64,000 nt of DNA from Acidobacteriaceae bacterium. Its GTDB lineage: Bacteria; Acidobacteriota; Terriglobia; Terriglobales; Acidobacteriaceae. This document shows, piece after piece, positions 9,056-18,402 of the stretch. The DNA lies in the NCBI GenBank assembly GCA_903642225.1, contig CAHJWI010000010.1, forward strand, positions 28,197 through 92,196, given 5' to 3'. Positions within the stretch are counted from its first letter, which is position 1; every line of letters starts with the position of its first letter. Under the pieces are notes generated by a model. That model was not told the origin of the DNA. It made no database searches and saw nothing but the letters and a program-made list of their open reading frames with translations. The position numbers and the translations under genes were made by a program.

Positions 9056-11295
9056 TGAATGCTCGGGCTCACCTCTGTGTTCTTCCACAAGGCATCAAGG
9101 TTCTGTTGTGTCTAGCTTTGCTGGCATTTGCGTCGTGCAGTGCCTGTGCACAGGAATCCTCACCGTTCACGCTTCGGGTGCAATCGCAGATTGTTCTGAC
9201 GAACGTTGTTGTGCGTGACAAGAAGACCGGCCAGCCGATCCGTGACTTGAACGCCAGCGATTTCACCGTGACGGAGAACGGCAAGCCCCAGACGGTCAGT
9301 TCCTTCGATTTTCAAACAGTAGATGAGGCTGCGAAGCTGAATGAAGCGACCGCAAGCGGCAAGACGCCAACGATCGCGCAGATGCTTGACCGGTCCATCG
9401 GTGCAACGCCGGAACAGCTGCGCGACCACCGATTGGTTGTGCTGTTCTTCGACGTTGCCAGCATGCAGCCGGAAGACATTGACCGCGCCGTGGACGGAGC
9501 CAAGGACTACATCGACAAAAAGATGACCCCGGCCGACCTGGTCGCCGTAGCAAGCCTGGGAACAACGCTTAACCTGGATCACGACTTTACGGCCGATAAA
9601 ACCGCTCTGCTGCAAACAGTCGGCAAGTTTAACGGCAGCACCGCATCGCAGGGTTTGGCCGCCGGTGGAACCACCGGATCAACCGACGCCACTGCCGATG
9701 ATGCCAGCAGCTTTGCCGCGGACGACTCCGAGTACACCAACCTGAATACGGACCGTGAGCTATACGCCATTCAGACGATTGCCAGGAGTCTGGAGCGTGT
9801 CGATCAGCGGAAGAGCATGCTGTACTTTTCCGGCGGTCTGTCACGCAGTGGCATCGAAAACCAAGCGAGCATTCGCAGCGCCACAAATGCGGCAGCACGC
9901 GCCAACATGGCCATTTACACCGTAGATTCACGCGGCCTTCAGGCGCTGTCGCCGCTCGGCGATGCTTCGTCCGGATCGGTGCGCGGCACGGGTGCCTACA
10001 GTGGTGCAACGATGCAGGCAAAGCTCGATTCGAACGCTGGCTCACAGGAGCTGCTGAGTATCCTTGCGAGCGACACGGGTGGAAAATCATTTCTTGACTC
10101 CAACGACTTTGCGCCTGCTTTCCAGCAGATTCAGCATGACACTGAGGCGTATTACCTTTTGGGCTTCCGCTCGACCGACACGCGCAAGGACGGCGCCTTT
10201 CGCAAGCTCAGCATCAAGTTGAACCGACAGGACGCGAAGCTGGAATACCGGCCGGGGTATTACGCACCCGCTGACTTCAAGCATCAGCGAACTGAAGATC
10301 GGGAAGCCGCCTTGACGGAGCAGTTGCGCAGCGAAACACCCGCGGTGGACGTGAGCGTATACCTGCAAGCTTTTTACTTTCGGCTGAGCGCAAACAGCTA
10401 TAACGTGCCTATAGCGCTGATCGTGCCGGGTTCGCAAATTCCCTTTACCCGCGGCAAGAACGGCAGTGTCGACCAGGACAAGGCGACGCTCGACATTGCA
10501 GCGCAGGTAAAAAACGCACAGGGCATCGTCGTCGGCAATGTGCGCGACACGGTAAAGCTGGCGGTAGACGGCGCTGTGGGTGCGGCGCGGCGCAATATCC
10601 AGTACGGCAGTGGCTTCACGCTGGCGCCGGGTCACTACCATGTGAAGTATGTTGTGCGCGAAAATGAGTCCGGCAACATGGGATCGTTTGAAACCGACAT
10701 TAATGTGCCGGATCAGCGCAAACAAACGATCAAGCTATCCAGCGTTGTAGTGAGTTCGCAGCAGACTGCCGCTGCACCGCGGCGCCGTGGTGGTGGGCCG
10801 CAACCGCCGCCCGACCCGCTGGAGCACGACGGCCACGAGTTTGTACCGAACGTGGCGCACGTTTTTCGGCAGGATGGTCACATGTACCTGCTGTACGAAC
10901 TCTACGATCCATCAAAGTTGAGCAAGGAAGCCGCCGCCGCAGCAGCGACCCAGGCTGCCGCTCAACAGAGTGGATTAAAGGCGCGAGCAAATGCTGGCGG
11001 CATCCATGTTCTGACGTCGATCGAATTTCTGCAGAATGGCGCAAAAGTGCTGGAGACGCCGATCGTACAAGCAGATGCGCTGAATGAGCCGGAGCGCGGT
11101 GCCGTGGCATTTAGCTTCGACGTGCCGCTGAATGTCTTAAAGCCAGGGGATTACATCTGCCAAATCAACGTGGTTGACGATGCCGGCGGCAGCTTCACAT
11201 TTCCGCGGCTGGCGATGCGCGTCACTGTTCCAGCGGTGCCGGCGGCGCTGCCTACGACACCATCCGGTACGTCGGCCAGCAGTGGTGAGAAGTAA
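9055..11295 (+). CDS. VWFA-related secreted protein (Acidobacteria type)
   Basis: A 746-residue protein with a signal peptide (hydrophobic run ending in SCSACAQ). The early segment VVVRDKKTGQPIRDLNASDFTV is a hallmark of the Acidobacteria VWFA-related domain family (TIGR03436-like). The VWA core follows (LVVLFFDVASMQ, then FTADKTALLQ, a YFSGGLSR strand and IYTVDSRGL). The metal-site motif is degenerate, DVASM rather than DxSxS, so cation binding is doubtful. The segment YYLLGFRSTD with the following RPGYYA is also typical. The C-terminal third is unassigned beta-rich sequence. The ATG overlaps the receptor stop by one base, so the two proteins are probably made together; a periplasmic or surface-adhesion role is inferred. 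Confidence 0.88.
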   Translation: MNARAHLCVLPQGIKVLLCLALLAFASCSACAQESSPFTLRVQSQIVLTNVVVRDKKTGQPIRDLNASDFTVTENGKPQTVSSFDFQTVDEAAKLNEATASGKTPTIAQMLDRSIGATPEQLRDHRLVVLFFDVASMQPEDIDRAVDGAKDYIDKKMTPADLVAVASLGTTLNLDHDFTADKTALLQTVGKFNGSTASQGLAAGGTTGSTDATADDASSFAADDSEYTNLNTDRELYAIQTIARSLERVDQRKSMLYFSGGLSRSGIENQASIRSATNAAARANMAIYTVDSRGLQALSPLGDASSGSVRGTGAYSGATMQAKLDSNAGSQELLSILASDTGGKSFLDSNDFAPAFQQIQHDTEAYYLLGFRSTDTRKDGAFRKLSIKLNRQDAKLEYRPGYYAPADFKHQRTEDREAALTEQLRSETPAVDVSVYLQAFYFRLSANSYNVPIALIVPGSQIPFTRGKNGSVDQDKATLDIAAQVKNAQGIVVGNVRDTVKLAVDGAVGAARRNIQYGSGFTLAPGHYHVKYVVRENESGNMGSFETDINVPDQRKQTIKLSSVVVSSQQTAAAPRRRGGGPQPPPDPLEHDGHEFVPNVAHVFRQDGHMYLLYELYDPSKLSKEAAAAAATQAAAQQSGLKARANAGGIHVLTSIEFLQNGAKVLETPIVQADALNEPERGAVAFSFDVPLNVLKPGDYICQINVVDDAGGSFTFPRLAMRVTVPAVPAALPTTPSGTSASSGEK

Positions 11296-11361
11296 GCTTC
11301 ACTACACACCTGACACGCCAATGTTGCAAGCAAACTTCGTGCTGACGAGGTGCTCAGAGCG

Positions 11362-14313
11362 TTAGCGCCGCTTGGTCTTCTTGTTATTGGCAGCTGCGCG
11401 TCTTGCCTTGTTGGAAAGCTTCCGCTTTGCGCCGGGATGAAATTTTGCGAAGGGATCGTTGGTCGGCGCTGCCGGTACATCGGCACCGGTCTGTGCGGAT
11501 GGGCGCGGCTTCGCTTCGCTGGTGAGGGCGCGTTTGGGCACGGCGGCTTTCCTGGTGCTGCGTGCGACCCAAGGACGAGTTCCGGTCGTGGTGTCGACGA
11601 TCGCCTTCTCACGGCGTAGTCTGGGCTTTTGTTCTTGCTGCACCACGGCGAATTGCAAACGGCGGTTCTCGCGGTCGATGCGATCGAGAAAGACGCGAAG
11701 GCGCTGGCCTGGGCGATAACAATGCCCGTTGGTACTGCCGCAAATTTCGCGGGCGTTATCACGATAGGTATACCGGTCATCAACGAGCGTATGAAGAGGC
11801 ACCAAACCTTCCACAAACAGGTCGCCCAGCTCGACGAAGAAGCCGTACTTGGTCACGGAAAGAATGATGGCGTCGAAGTCCTCGCCGACGCGGTCTTCCA
11901 TAAACTTCAGCTTTTTGGTCTCGATCAGTTCACGTTCTGCGTCGGCGGCGCGGCGCTCGGTTTCGCTGGTCTCCTGGCCGATTGCAGCAAGTTCGCCGTG
12001 CTCATATGGCGCATCGAAATCGCTGGCTGACGGCACGCGCAGACGCTTTGCAACGCGCTCTACCTGTGGCTGCTGGTTGCCTGCCGCATGCTCGGCCAAC
12101 TCGCGGGATTCGTCGTCCGGGGCAAAGGCTTCCTCGTGCGCCAGTAGGTTGATCGCCGACTGCGATGCCGTCTCTTCCGCTGCACCGCGAGCATCCACAC
12201 CTTCTCGCAGCAGGGTCTTCACGATGCGATGCACGACAAGGTCCGGGTACCGGCGGATGGGTGACGTGAAGTGCGTGTAGGCTGGCGCTGCCAGAGCGAA
12301 GTGACCCTCATTGTCTGCCGAATACTTCGCCTGCTTCAATGAGCGCAGCAGCAGGTAGCTTAGTATGCGCTCTTCGGGCTTGCCGGCGATCTTGGCCGTA
12401 AGTCGCTGATACAGCTTAGGAGAGATGTCGGCGGGACCACTTGCCACCTCGTGACCACGCGCGGTACGGTGTGCAGTGCGCCCACGATCCCGATCGCGGT
12501 CGTTGCGGCGAAATGCCTCTCGCTTGTCACCCTTGGTCGTGAACTTCTGCACCGCCATTGGCCCCGCGCCCAGCGTGTACCCAAAGCCTGCAGCCTGCTC
12601 TTCAAAGTCTAGGATGCGCTTGGCGTCGGGTATCTCGTGAATGCGATAAATACCGGGGACACGAGCGTTCTCGATCCAGCGTGCAACACATTCGTTGGCA
12701 CACAACATGAACTCCTCAATGAGCCGGTTGGACCAGGCGCGCTCGCTGCGGACGACACCTTTCATGGCACCGCGCTCGTCGAATTCAATGACGGGTTCAG
12801 GCAAATCGAAATCGATGGAACCGCGCCGCACGCGCTTTTTGTTCAGACGTTTGGCGAGGTCGAGCATGCGTTCGAAGTCCGCAACAAAGGGTGCGAACTG
12901 TTCGTGCGCTTCCGCATCGCCATCCAGCACGCGCTGCACATTGGTGTAGGTCATGCGCTGCGCCGAACGGATAATCCCTTCGGACAACTCGTAGCCCAGC
13001 ACGTTGCCTTCGCTGTCGATGCGTGCGACGCACGAGAGCACAAGGCGGTCTTCGTCAGGACGCAGGGAGCATTCACCGTTCGAGAGTTCCTGCGGCAACA
13101 TCGGAATGGCACGGTCGGGAAAATAGACCGAGTTGCCGCGAAGGCGCGCTTCCAGATCCAGCGCAGAGTTGTCCGCAACATACTCTGCCACATCTGCAAT
13201 GTGCACTTGCAGCTCGAACGTACCGTCATTGAGTGCGGTGACGAGAACGGCGTCGTCGAAGTCTTTCGCCGTCTCGCCATCAATGGTCACGATAGGCAGG
13301 CCCCGGAAGTCGCGGCGCTGCAGGCGTTCCTCTTCATTGAGTGCGGCGACGTTCCAGCGAGCCGCGTCCTGCGCTTCGGTCAGCACCTCTGCCGGGAAGA
13401 CATGCGGCAGATGGTGCTTGCGGATAATAATCTCGACGTCGACACCGAACGCGTCGGGATCGCCAAGCACCTCAACCACGCGGCCGAGCGCGGGAGAGTG
13501 GTCGCTGGCATACTGCGTAATCTCGACATCGACGGCCAGACCGGTCAGGTTGGCAAGCGAGCCATCCCACGAATATTCCGCATGCAGCGCATCTTCACCC
13601 AACGTGCGGTGAGGGGTGACGGCGGCGGTGGGCAGGTCGGCATCGTCTGGGATGAGCACGACAGAGCCCATGCGGGTGTCGAGCGGCACCACGAAAGAGC
13701 CGCGAAGACGTGGGTCATCTTCCCGCGGATCAAAACGGCGACCGCGTGCACCGGCTGCATGAAAGATGCCGACGACCGTGGGGTTACGCCGCGTCAGCAC
13801 GCGGACGATGCGGCCGGCGCGACGGCCTTCACGCGTGGGTGGCCCGGCGTCCACCAGCACCTGGTCGCCTTGCATGGCACTGTTCAGGTCATGCGGTGGA
13901 ATAAAGATATCGTCTTCCTTGCCGCTTTCAGAACCGGTAGGACGCACAAAGCCGAAGCCGTCGCGGTGCAGAGTGAGCTTCCCGGCAAGCAGGTCTTCCC
14001 TGCCTCGGAACGACTGGCGTTGACGGTCACGCATACCTGCGGCGAAGCCTCGACGGCCTGTCTGCGCAGCGGCTCGGCTGTCGTTCTTTGCGCGTTCCAA
14101 ACCCGCTGAAGGCAGCGCCCAGGTATCTTTGTCCAGCTTTACGAGTGCGCCACGCGCCGTAATTTTGGTCAATTGCTCGACGAGCAGCCTGCGCTCGCGG
14201 CCGCCACCAATACCCAGCTCGTGCACCAATTGCTTGTACCCGGCGCGTCCACCTGCGCGCTCGATGCGTCGCAACAAGTCACGATCGGTTTGCGGATAAG
14301 GCTGACCCGGCAT
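11362..14313 (-). CDS. rnr: Ribonuclease R (RNB-family 3'-5' exoribonuclease)
   Basis: A 983-residue exoribonuclease that degrades structured RNA. It has an N-terminal winged-helix segment (about 5-70), cold-shock-like domains (about 110-290), then the RNB catalytic domain with TIDGETAKDFDDA at about 343-355, which supplies the Mg-binding aspartates. FTSPIRRYPDLVVHR and a C-terminal S1 domain (about 790-870, TKYGFFVELGDLFVEGLV) follow. It is longer than usual: an Arg/Asp-rich insert (REAFRRNDRDRDRGR) interrupts the RNB half, a second charged insert precedes S1, and the tail is strongly basic (NKKTKRR). It stands alone, converging with the VWFA gene. Confidence 0.95.
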   Translation of the reverse strand: MPGQPYPQTDRDLLRRIERAGGRAGYKQLVHELGIGGGRERRLLVEQLTKITARGALVKLDKDTWALPSAGLERAKNDSRAAAQTGRRGFAAGMRDRQRQSFRGREDLLAGKLTLHRDGFGFVRPTGSESGKEDDIFIPPHDLNSAMQGDQVLVDAGPPTREGRRAGRIVRVLTRRNPTVVGIFHAAGARGRRFDPREDDPRLRGSFVVPLDTRMGSVVLIPDDADLPTAAVTPHRTLGEDALHAEYSWDGSLANLTGLAVDVEITQYASDHSPALGRVVEVLGDPDAFGVDVEIIIRKHHLPHVFPAEVLTEAQDAARWNVAALNEEERLQRRDFRGLPIVTIDGETAKDFDDAVLVTALNDGTFELQVHIADVAEYVADNSALDLEARLRGNSVYFPDRAIPMLPQELSNGECSLRPDEDRLVLSCVARIDSEGNVLGYELSEGIIRSAQRMTYTNVQRVLDGDAEAHEQFAPFVADFERMLDLAKRLNKKRVRRGSIDFDLPEPVIEFDERGAMKGVVRSERAWSNRLIEEFMLCANECVARWIENARVPGIYRIHEIPDAKRILDFEEQAAGFGYTLGAGPMAVQKFTTKGDKREAFRRNDRDRDRGRTAHRTARGHEVASGPADISPKLYQRLTAKIAGKPEERILSYLLLRSLKQAKYSADNEGHFALAAPAYTHFTSPIRRYPDLVVHRIVKTLLREGVDARGAAEETASQSAINLLAHEEAFAPDDESRELAEHAAGNQQPQVERVAKRLRVPSASDFDAPYEHGELAAIGQETSETERRAADAERELIETKKLKFMEDRVGEDFDAIILSVTKYGFFVELGDLFVEGLVPLHTLVDDRYTYRDNAREICGSTNGHCYRPGQRLRVFLDRIDRENRRLQFAVVQQEQKPRLRREKAIVDTTTGTRPWVARSTRKAAVPKRALTSEAKPRPSAQTGADVPAAPTNDPFAKFHPGAKRKLSNKARRAAANNKKTKRR

Positions 14314-14446
14314 GCACCTTCAGAATACGCTGCGTGCGCGAGTCACTCTGAATCGGTCGACGGAGCTTGTTCGTGCCACGCGACGATAGCGCGTTCTGGC
14401 AGGAGTGGGCGACAGCGAGCCTTGTTTACGACGCATCCCAGACTGC

Positions 14447-15754
14447 ATGGACGACAAAGCACGTACTTCGACCGCAGCAACTGTTTCGGATGTGCAGGCA
14501 TGGACCGCGACCTCGCGCAGGAGTTTTCTTCGAACAGTGGCAACCGGCGTGGCAGCCGCTGCAACGCTGGGCGGAGCTGCCGGTGCACAGCAAAAGCCAG
14601 GAGCGCAGAACGATGTGCACCTGAGCCAGATCGACGCTGCGACGGAGGTCCCGCTCAAAACACCTGGACCGTTTTTGGCACCAGGCAAGCGAATCGGCTT
14701 TGCCATCGTTGGCCTCGGCAGGCTGTCGCTGGACCAGATCCTGCCGGCGTTTGCGACGTCGAAATACTGCAAGCCGGTGGCGCTGGTGAGCGGCGACGCC
14801 GAAAAGGGGCGCAAGCTCGCCGCGCAGTACGGCATACCGGACGACCACGTGACGGACTACGCAGGCTACGAGAAGCTAAAGGGTATGCCTGGTGTGGATG
14901 CGATCTACATCGTGCTTCCGAACAGCATGCACAAGGAGTTTGTGCTGCGCGGTGCGGCGATAGGTAAGCACATCCTTTGCGAGAAGCCCATGGCGACCAG
15001 CGTTGCCGATTGTGAGGCGATGATCGACGCCTGCAAGAAGGCCAACGTGAAGCTGATGATTGCGTACAGGCAGCAGTACGAGGCTATGAATCGCACGTTA
15101 GGCGAAGCGGTGAAAAGCGGCAAGCTGGGTAAGCTGCGCTCTATGCTGGCAACGAACAGCCAGAACGAGGGTGACCCAACGCAGTGGCGGCTAAACCGTG
15201 CGCTGGCCGGCGGTGGATGCATTCCGGATGTTGGTATTTACTGTCTGAATGCGGCGCGATTTTTGAGTGGGGAGGAGCCGGACGAGGTCTTCGCGACCAC
15301 GCTGCAGCCGAAGGACGATCCGAGGTTCAAGGAGGTAGAGTCGCACTGCAGCTTTGTACTGCGGTTTCCAAGTGGGTTCATCGCGACGTGTACGACGGCG
15401 TACGACGTGCACCGCTCAACCTTTTTGCGGCTGGAAGGGACTGAGCGGTGGGGGGAGATGAGTCCTGCGTTCGGATATCACGGGTCGAAGCTGCGGTTCA
15501 GCCAGCTGAATGAGGCCAAGAAGGAGGAGGTTGTTGAGCCTTCAATCCCGGACAAGGACCAGTTTGCGACAGAGATGGACCACTTTGCCGAGTGCGTAAT
15601 GACGGGACGTGAGCCGAGGACACCGGGAGCTGAAGGCCTGCAGGACCACCGGGTGGTCGATGCGATCTACCAGTCGGCAGCCACAGGCAGATCGGTGCGG
15701 ATTGCGGCGCCGGCGGGACCGACGCGAGGGCCGGAGTTGCCACCGATGGAGTGA
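14447..15754 (+). CDS. Tat-exported Gfo/Idh/MocA-family oxidoreductase
   Basis: About 435 residues from the ATG at 14447; a GTG at 14405 is a possible alternative. A twin-arginine motif (SRRSFLRTV) and a hydrophobic AT/AA/GG-rich stretch indicate folded export by Tat, ending near GGAAGAQ. The Rossmann domain follows (IGFAIVGLGRLS, consensus GxGxxG slightly altered). Next is the family signature CEKPMA in HILCEKPMATS, with the conserved Lys of the EKP motif, and a C-terminal beta-sheet domain (CIPDVGIYCLNAARF). Such periplasmic enzymes act on sugars or glycosides with tightly bound NAD(P). The substrate is unknown. Confidence 0.88.
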   Translation: MDDKARTSTAATVSDVQAWTATSRRSFLRTVATGVAAAATLGGAAGAQQKPGAQNDVHLSQIDAATEVPLKTPGPFLAPGKRIGFAIVGLGRLSLDQILPAFATSKYCKPVALVSGDAEKGRKLAAQYGIPDDHVTDYAGYEKLKGMPGVDAIYIVLPNSMHKEFVLRGAAIGKHILCEKPMATSVADCEAMIDACKKANVKLMIAYRQQYEAMNRTLGEAVKSGKLGKLRSMLATNSQNEGDPTQWRLNRALAGGGCIPDVGIYCLNAARFLSGEEPDEVFATTLQPKDDPRFKEVESHCSFVLRFPSGFIATCTTAYDVHRSTFLRLEGTERWGEMSPAFGYHGSKLRFSQLNEAKKEEVVEPSIPDKDQFATEMDHFAECVMTGREPRTPGAEGLQDHRVVDAIYQSAATGRSVRIAAPAGPTRGPELPPME

Positions 15755-15919
15755 CCCTCCCCTCCCCCTATGGATTCCAAATTCCTGATTCTGCTGGATC
15801 GCTGTCTAGCGATTCAGGGTGTCGTGCGGAGCTGCACCATTTTTGCAGCAGGCACTTTCTTTTGTGCGCAGCAGGTGTAGCGGAGGCGAAGAGGGAGCGA
15901 ATAGCATGGATGGTAGGAC
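15755..15919. other. Short intergenic region with hairpin
   Basis: This 165-base gap before the polymerase gene holds a nested hairpin: ATCGCT (15798-15803) pairs with AGCGAT (15808-15813), with an outer CCTGA/TCAGG arm. It could end the oxidoreductase transcript, although no T-run follows. I see no small gene here. Confidence 0.3.
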
Positions 15920-17242
15920 ATGCTTACGCCACCACAAACCGACCACTTCGGCTTCCTGCATGTCGACCTGAATAGTTTCTTCGCGTCGGTCGAGCAGCAG
16001 ATGAACCCGCAGTATCGGAACAAGCCGCTGGCGGTGGTGCCGACGTTTGCGGACACAACGGTGGCCATTGCGGCGAGCTACGAGGCGAAGGCGCTCGGCA
16101 TCAAGACCGGAACGCGTGTGCTGGACATGAAGCAGGTGTGCCCCGACATCATCCTGGTGCAGGGGAACCACTCAACATATGCGGAGTACAGCCACAAGAT
16201 CGCCGCGGCTGTGGAGCGTTGCTGCCCGGTGGCGCATACGCCGTCGATCGACGAGATGGTTTGCCAGCTGATCGGCCGCGAGCAGCAGCCGCCACGCGCG
16301 CGTGCCATTGCGCTGGAGATCAAAGAGGCGATCAAGGCTGACGTGGGCGAGACGCTGCGATGCTCCATCGGCATGGCACCCAACCGGTACCTGGCGAAGA
16401 TTGCGAGCGACATGCAAAAGCCGGATGGGCTAATCGGTTTGCTGCCATCGCAGCTGCCACGCGCGCTGGCGCACCTGGAGCTGCGCGACCTGCCAGGGGT
16501 GGGTGCACGGACCGAGGCGATGCTGAACCGCAAGGGGATCAGCACCATGGCGCAGCTGCTGGCACTGGACCGAGGCGGCATGCATGCCCTGTGGAACAGC
16601 GTGTGGGGCGACCGGCTGTACCACTGGCTGCGCGGCCATGACACGGGAGATGATGGCGCGCCGGTGCCGAGTGACCTGCAAAAGTCGTTGGGTCATTCGC
16701 ATGTGTTGGGACCGAAGCACCGCTCGCCGGAGGGAGCGTGGGCGGTGGCGCACAAACTGCTGCACAAGGCCGGTATGCGGCTGCGGATGGAGAAGTTCTG
16801 CGCGGGTTCACTGGCGTTGACGGTACGGTATCAGCTCAATCGAGAGCAGGCCGCGAACGGGCGCAAGGTGAAGGAGCACACCAGCGGGATCAAGCACGAC
16901 GCGTGGGGAATGGAGGCAAAGTTTCCGGAGTGCCAGGACACGCTTAGCCTGCTGGAGGTGCTGACCAAGCTGTGGGCACAACAGCCGGTGGGTGAGGGCT
17001 ATGGCAAACCCTTTTTTGTGGGTGTGACGCTTGGGCGGTTGCTGCCGGAAGACTCCGTGCAGCCAACGCTGTTTGGCGATGTAGACCGGCGGGGTGAGCT
17101 GTCGCGGACGCTGGACACGCTGAACCTGAAATACGGTCACACGACGCTGCACTTTGCTGGGATGCTGGCCGCGCGGGATAGTGCACCGACGCGGATTGCG
17201 TTTACGCAGATACCGGTGCAGTACGGCAGCGAATATATGTAG
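15920..17242 (+). CDS. Y-family (DinB/Pol IV-like) DNA polymerase
   Basis: A 440-residue translesion polymerase-like protein. The palm motif reads VDLNSFFASVEQ, so the first catalytic Asp (D16) and the FF steric-gate region are kept, while the second Asp of the usual DMD is Asn. The second catalytic pair is present as SIDE (D111, E112). CSIGMAPNRYLAKIASD and LRDLPGVG (helix-hairpin-helix) follow, then a little-finger domain with a normal C-terminal extension. It should copy damaged DNA with low fidelity. It is not in an obvious imuA/imuB/dnaE2 cassette and no SOS box was recognised upstream. Confidence 0.88.
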   Translation: MLTPPQTDHFGFLHVDLNSFFASVEQQMNPQYRNKPLAVVPTFADTTVAIAASYEAKALGIKTGTRVLDMKQVCPDIILVQGNHSTYAEYSHKIAAAVERCCPVAHTPSIDEMVCQLIGREQQPPRARAIALEIKEAIKADVGETLRCSIGMAPNRYLAKIASDMQKPDGLIGLLPSQLPRALAHLELRDLPGVGARTEAMLNRKGISTMAQLLALDRGGMHALWNSVWGDRLYHWLRGHDTGDDGAPVPSDLQKSLGHSHVLGPKHRSPEGAWAVAHKLLHKAGMRLRMEKFCAGSLALTVRYQLNREQAANGRKVKEHTSGIKHDAWGMEAKFPECQDTLSLLEVLTKLWAQQPVGEGYGKPFFVGVTLGRLLPEDSVQPTLFGDVDRRGELSRTLDTLNLKYGHTTLHFAGMLAARDSAPTRIAFTQIPVQYGSEYM

Positions 17243-17392
17243 AGAACTTGCGGAGGTGTGGTTTTGTGGCGTTGGGTGTCATGGATGGCCCGTTTCTACA
17301 CGCGGCTGCTGCTGATGGGTTCGTTGGGCAACGACCGAATCAATCAGCGCATGCTAATGGATGGGATTTCGAGAGATGGGCACATGCGGAGA

Positions 17393-17420
17393 GGTCGGCG
17401 ACCCTGGAGCGGTCGGCGAC
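17393..17420 (+). repeat. Short direct repeat in a gene-free gap
   Basis: The decamer GGTCGGCGAC occurs at 17393-17402 and again at 17411-17420, an 18-base period. It lies in the 316-base gap between the polymerase and sulfurtransferase genes. Small open frames on both strands here have no recognisable features, so I call no gene in the gap. Confidence 0.4.
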
Positions 17421-17474
17421 GTGCGCCACACTGGAGAGATTCCGTTCGTAGATACGGTCGAAGAAAGCCTTGAG

Positions 17475-17525
17475 CGACGCTGAAAGGTTGCGGCTACTTC
17501 GTTGATCCGAAGGGCGTCGTTTTTT
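17475..17525 (+). terminator. Probable rho-independent terminator
   Basis: CGACGC (17475-17480) pairs with GCGTCG (17514-17519) around an inner stem CTTCG/CGAAG, and the 3' arm runs into TTTTTT. The orientation suits the end of the polymerase-gene transcript. The outer loop is long, so confidence is moderate. Confidence 0.5.
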
Positions 17526-17558
17526 GGTGAGGGCTGGTGTGGACAAATCTTTCCCCCG

Positions 17559-18392
17559 TCAGTCCTTCACGATGATGGCGTCTGGTTTTTGGGCGTATTC
17601 GGCCCAGGAGCCGTCGTAGAGCGAGAGGTCGCCCTGAGCGCCGGCGAGTTCTGCGGCAAGCAGGACAACGGCGGCTGTGACGCCGGAACCGCAGGTGGCG
17701 GTTAGCGGGCTGTAAAGGTCGATTTGACGCTCATCGAAGAGTTGCTGCAGATCGGCGGAGGGCTTCATGCGGTCGCCGGTGGTGAGGTCTGTGTAGGGTG
17801 TGCTGATGGCTCCGGGCATGTGGCCGCTGCCGAGGCCGGGGCGGGGTTCCGGCGCGGTGCCGGTAAAGCGGCCGGCAGAGCGCGCGTCGAGCACCTGTCC
17901 CTTGGCGGCAATGGTTTGCTGGAGGTCTGCGTAGGTTTGGACGGCAGCGCTGTTGAGGGCTGCGTTGAAGACGGCAGGCGGTCGCTCGACGAGTCCGGAT
18001 TCGGCCGGGAGGCCTTCGCTGAGCCAGGCTTGCAGGCCGCCGTCGAGGAGGCTGACGTCGGTGGCTCCCATGGTCAGCAGCATCCATCGGGCGCGGGGTG
18101 CGGAGAAGACGGGACCCTGTTCGTAGACAACGAGCGTGCTGTCAGACGAAATGCCGAGTTGCTGCATGGCAGCTGCAAAGGCCTCCGCTGTGGGCAGGGT
18201 GTGGGGCAGACCGCTGGTGGAGTCGGAGATCTGGTCGATGTTGAAGAAGACGGCGCCGGGGATGTGCTGTTCGAGATAGCTGGCCTGGGTGTCGGGCGCG
18301 GGCTTGACACCAACTAGAGGCAGGGTGGCGTCGAGGATGACAACGTCATGTAGATGGTCGGAGAGCCATTGCGGGGAGACAAGGACAGCCAT
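17559..18392 (-). CDS. sseA: Sulfurtransferase (3-mercaptopyruvate/thiosulfate type)
   Basis: A 277-residue tandem-rhodanese protein from the ATG at 18392. The N-terminal, inactive rhodanese domain covers about 5-130 (VILDATLP, HIPGAVFFNID). The C-terminal catalytic domain carries CGSGVTA with the active Cys234. A CGSGVTA loop is characteristic of mercaptopyruvate sulfurtransferases, whereas classical rhodaneses usually have CRKGVTA-like loops. It transfers sulfane sulfur to thiols or cyanide. It lies only 10 bases downstream of the GT-C-like membrane protein gene and is probably co-transcribed with it, though a functional link is not evident. Confidence 0.9.
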   Translation of the reverse strand: MAVLVSPQWLSDHLHDVVILDATLPLVGVKPAPDTQASYLEQHIPGAVFFNIDQISDSTSGLPHTLPTAEAFAAAMQQLGISSDSTLVVYEQGPVFSAPRARWMLLTMGATDVSLLDGGLQAWLSEGLPAESGLVERPPAVFNAALNSAAVQTYADLQQTIAAKGQVLDARSAGRFTGTAPEPRPGLGSGHMPGAISTPYTDLTTGDRMKPSADLQQLFDERQIDLYSPLTATCGSGVTAAVVLLAAELAGAQGDLSLYDGSWAEYAQKPDAIIVKD

Positions 18393-18402
18393 GGGTTCTA
18401 CT

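Noticed and set aside
12637..14109. A 490-residue open frame antisense to RNase R
   Set aside because: It lies wholly inside a gene with clear RNB and S1 motifs on the other strand, and its translation shows no recognisable family motif. High GC produces such shadows.
17248..17546. Small open frames on both strands in the gap after the polymerase gene
   Set aside because: Arg/Trp-rich or Ser/Arg-rich compositions, no motif, no convincing ribosome site, and a terminator crosses the region.
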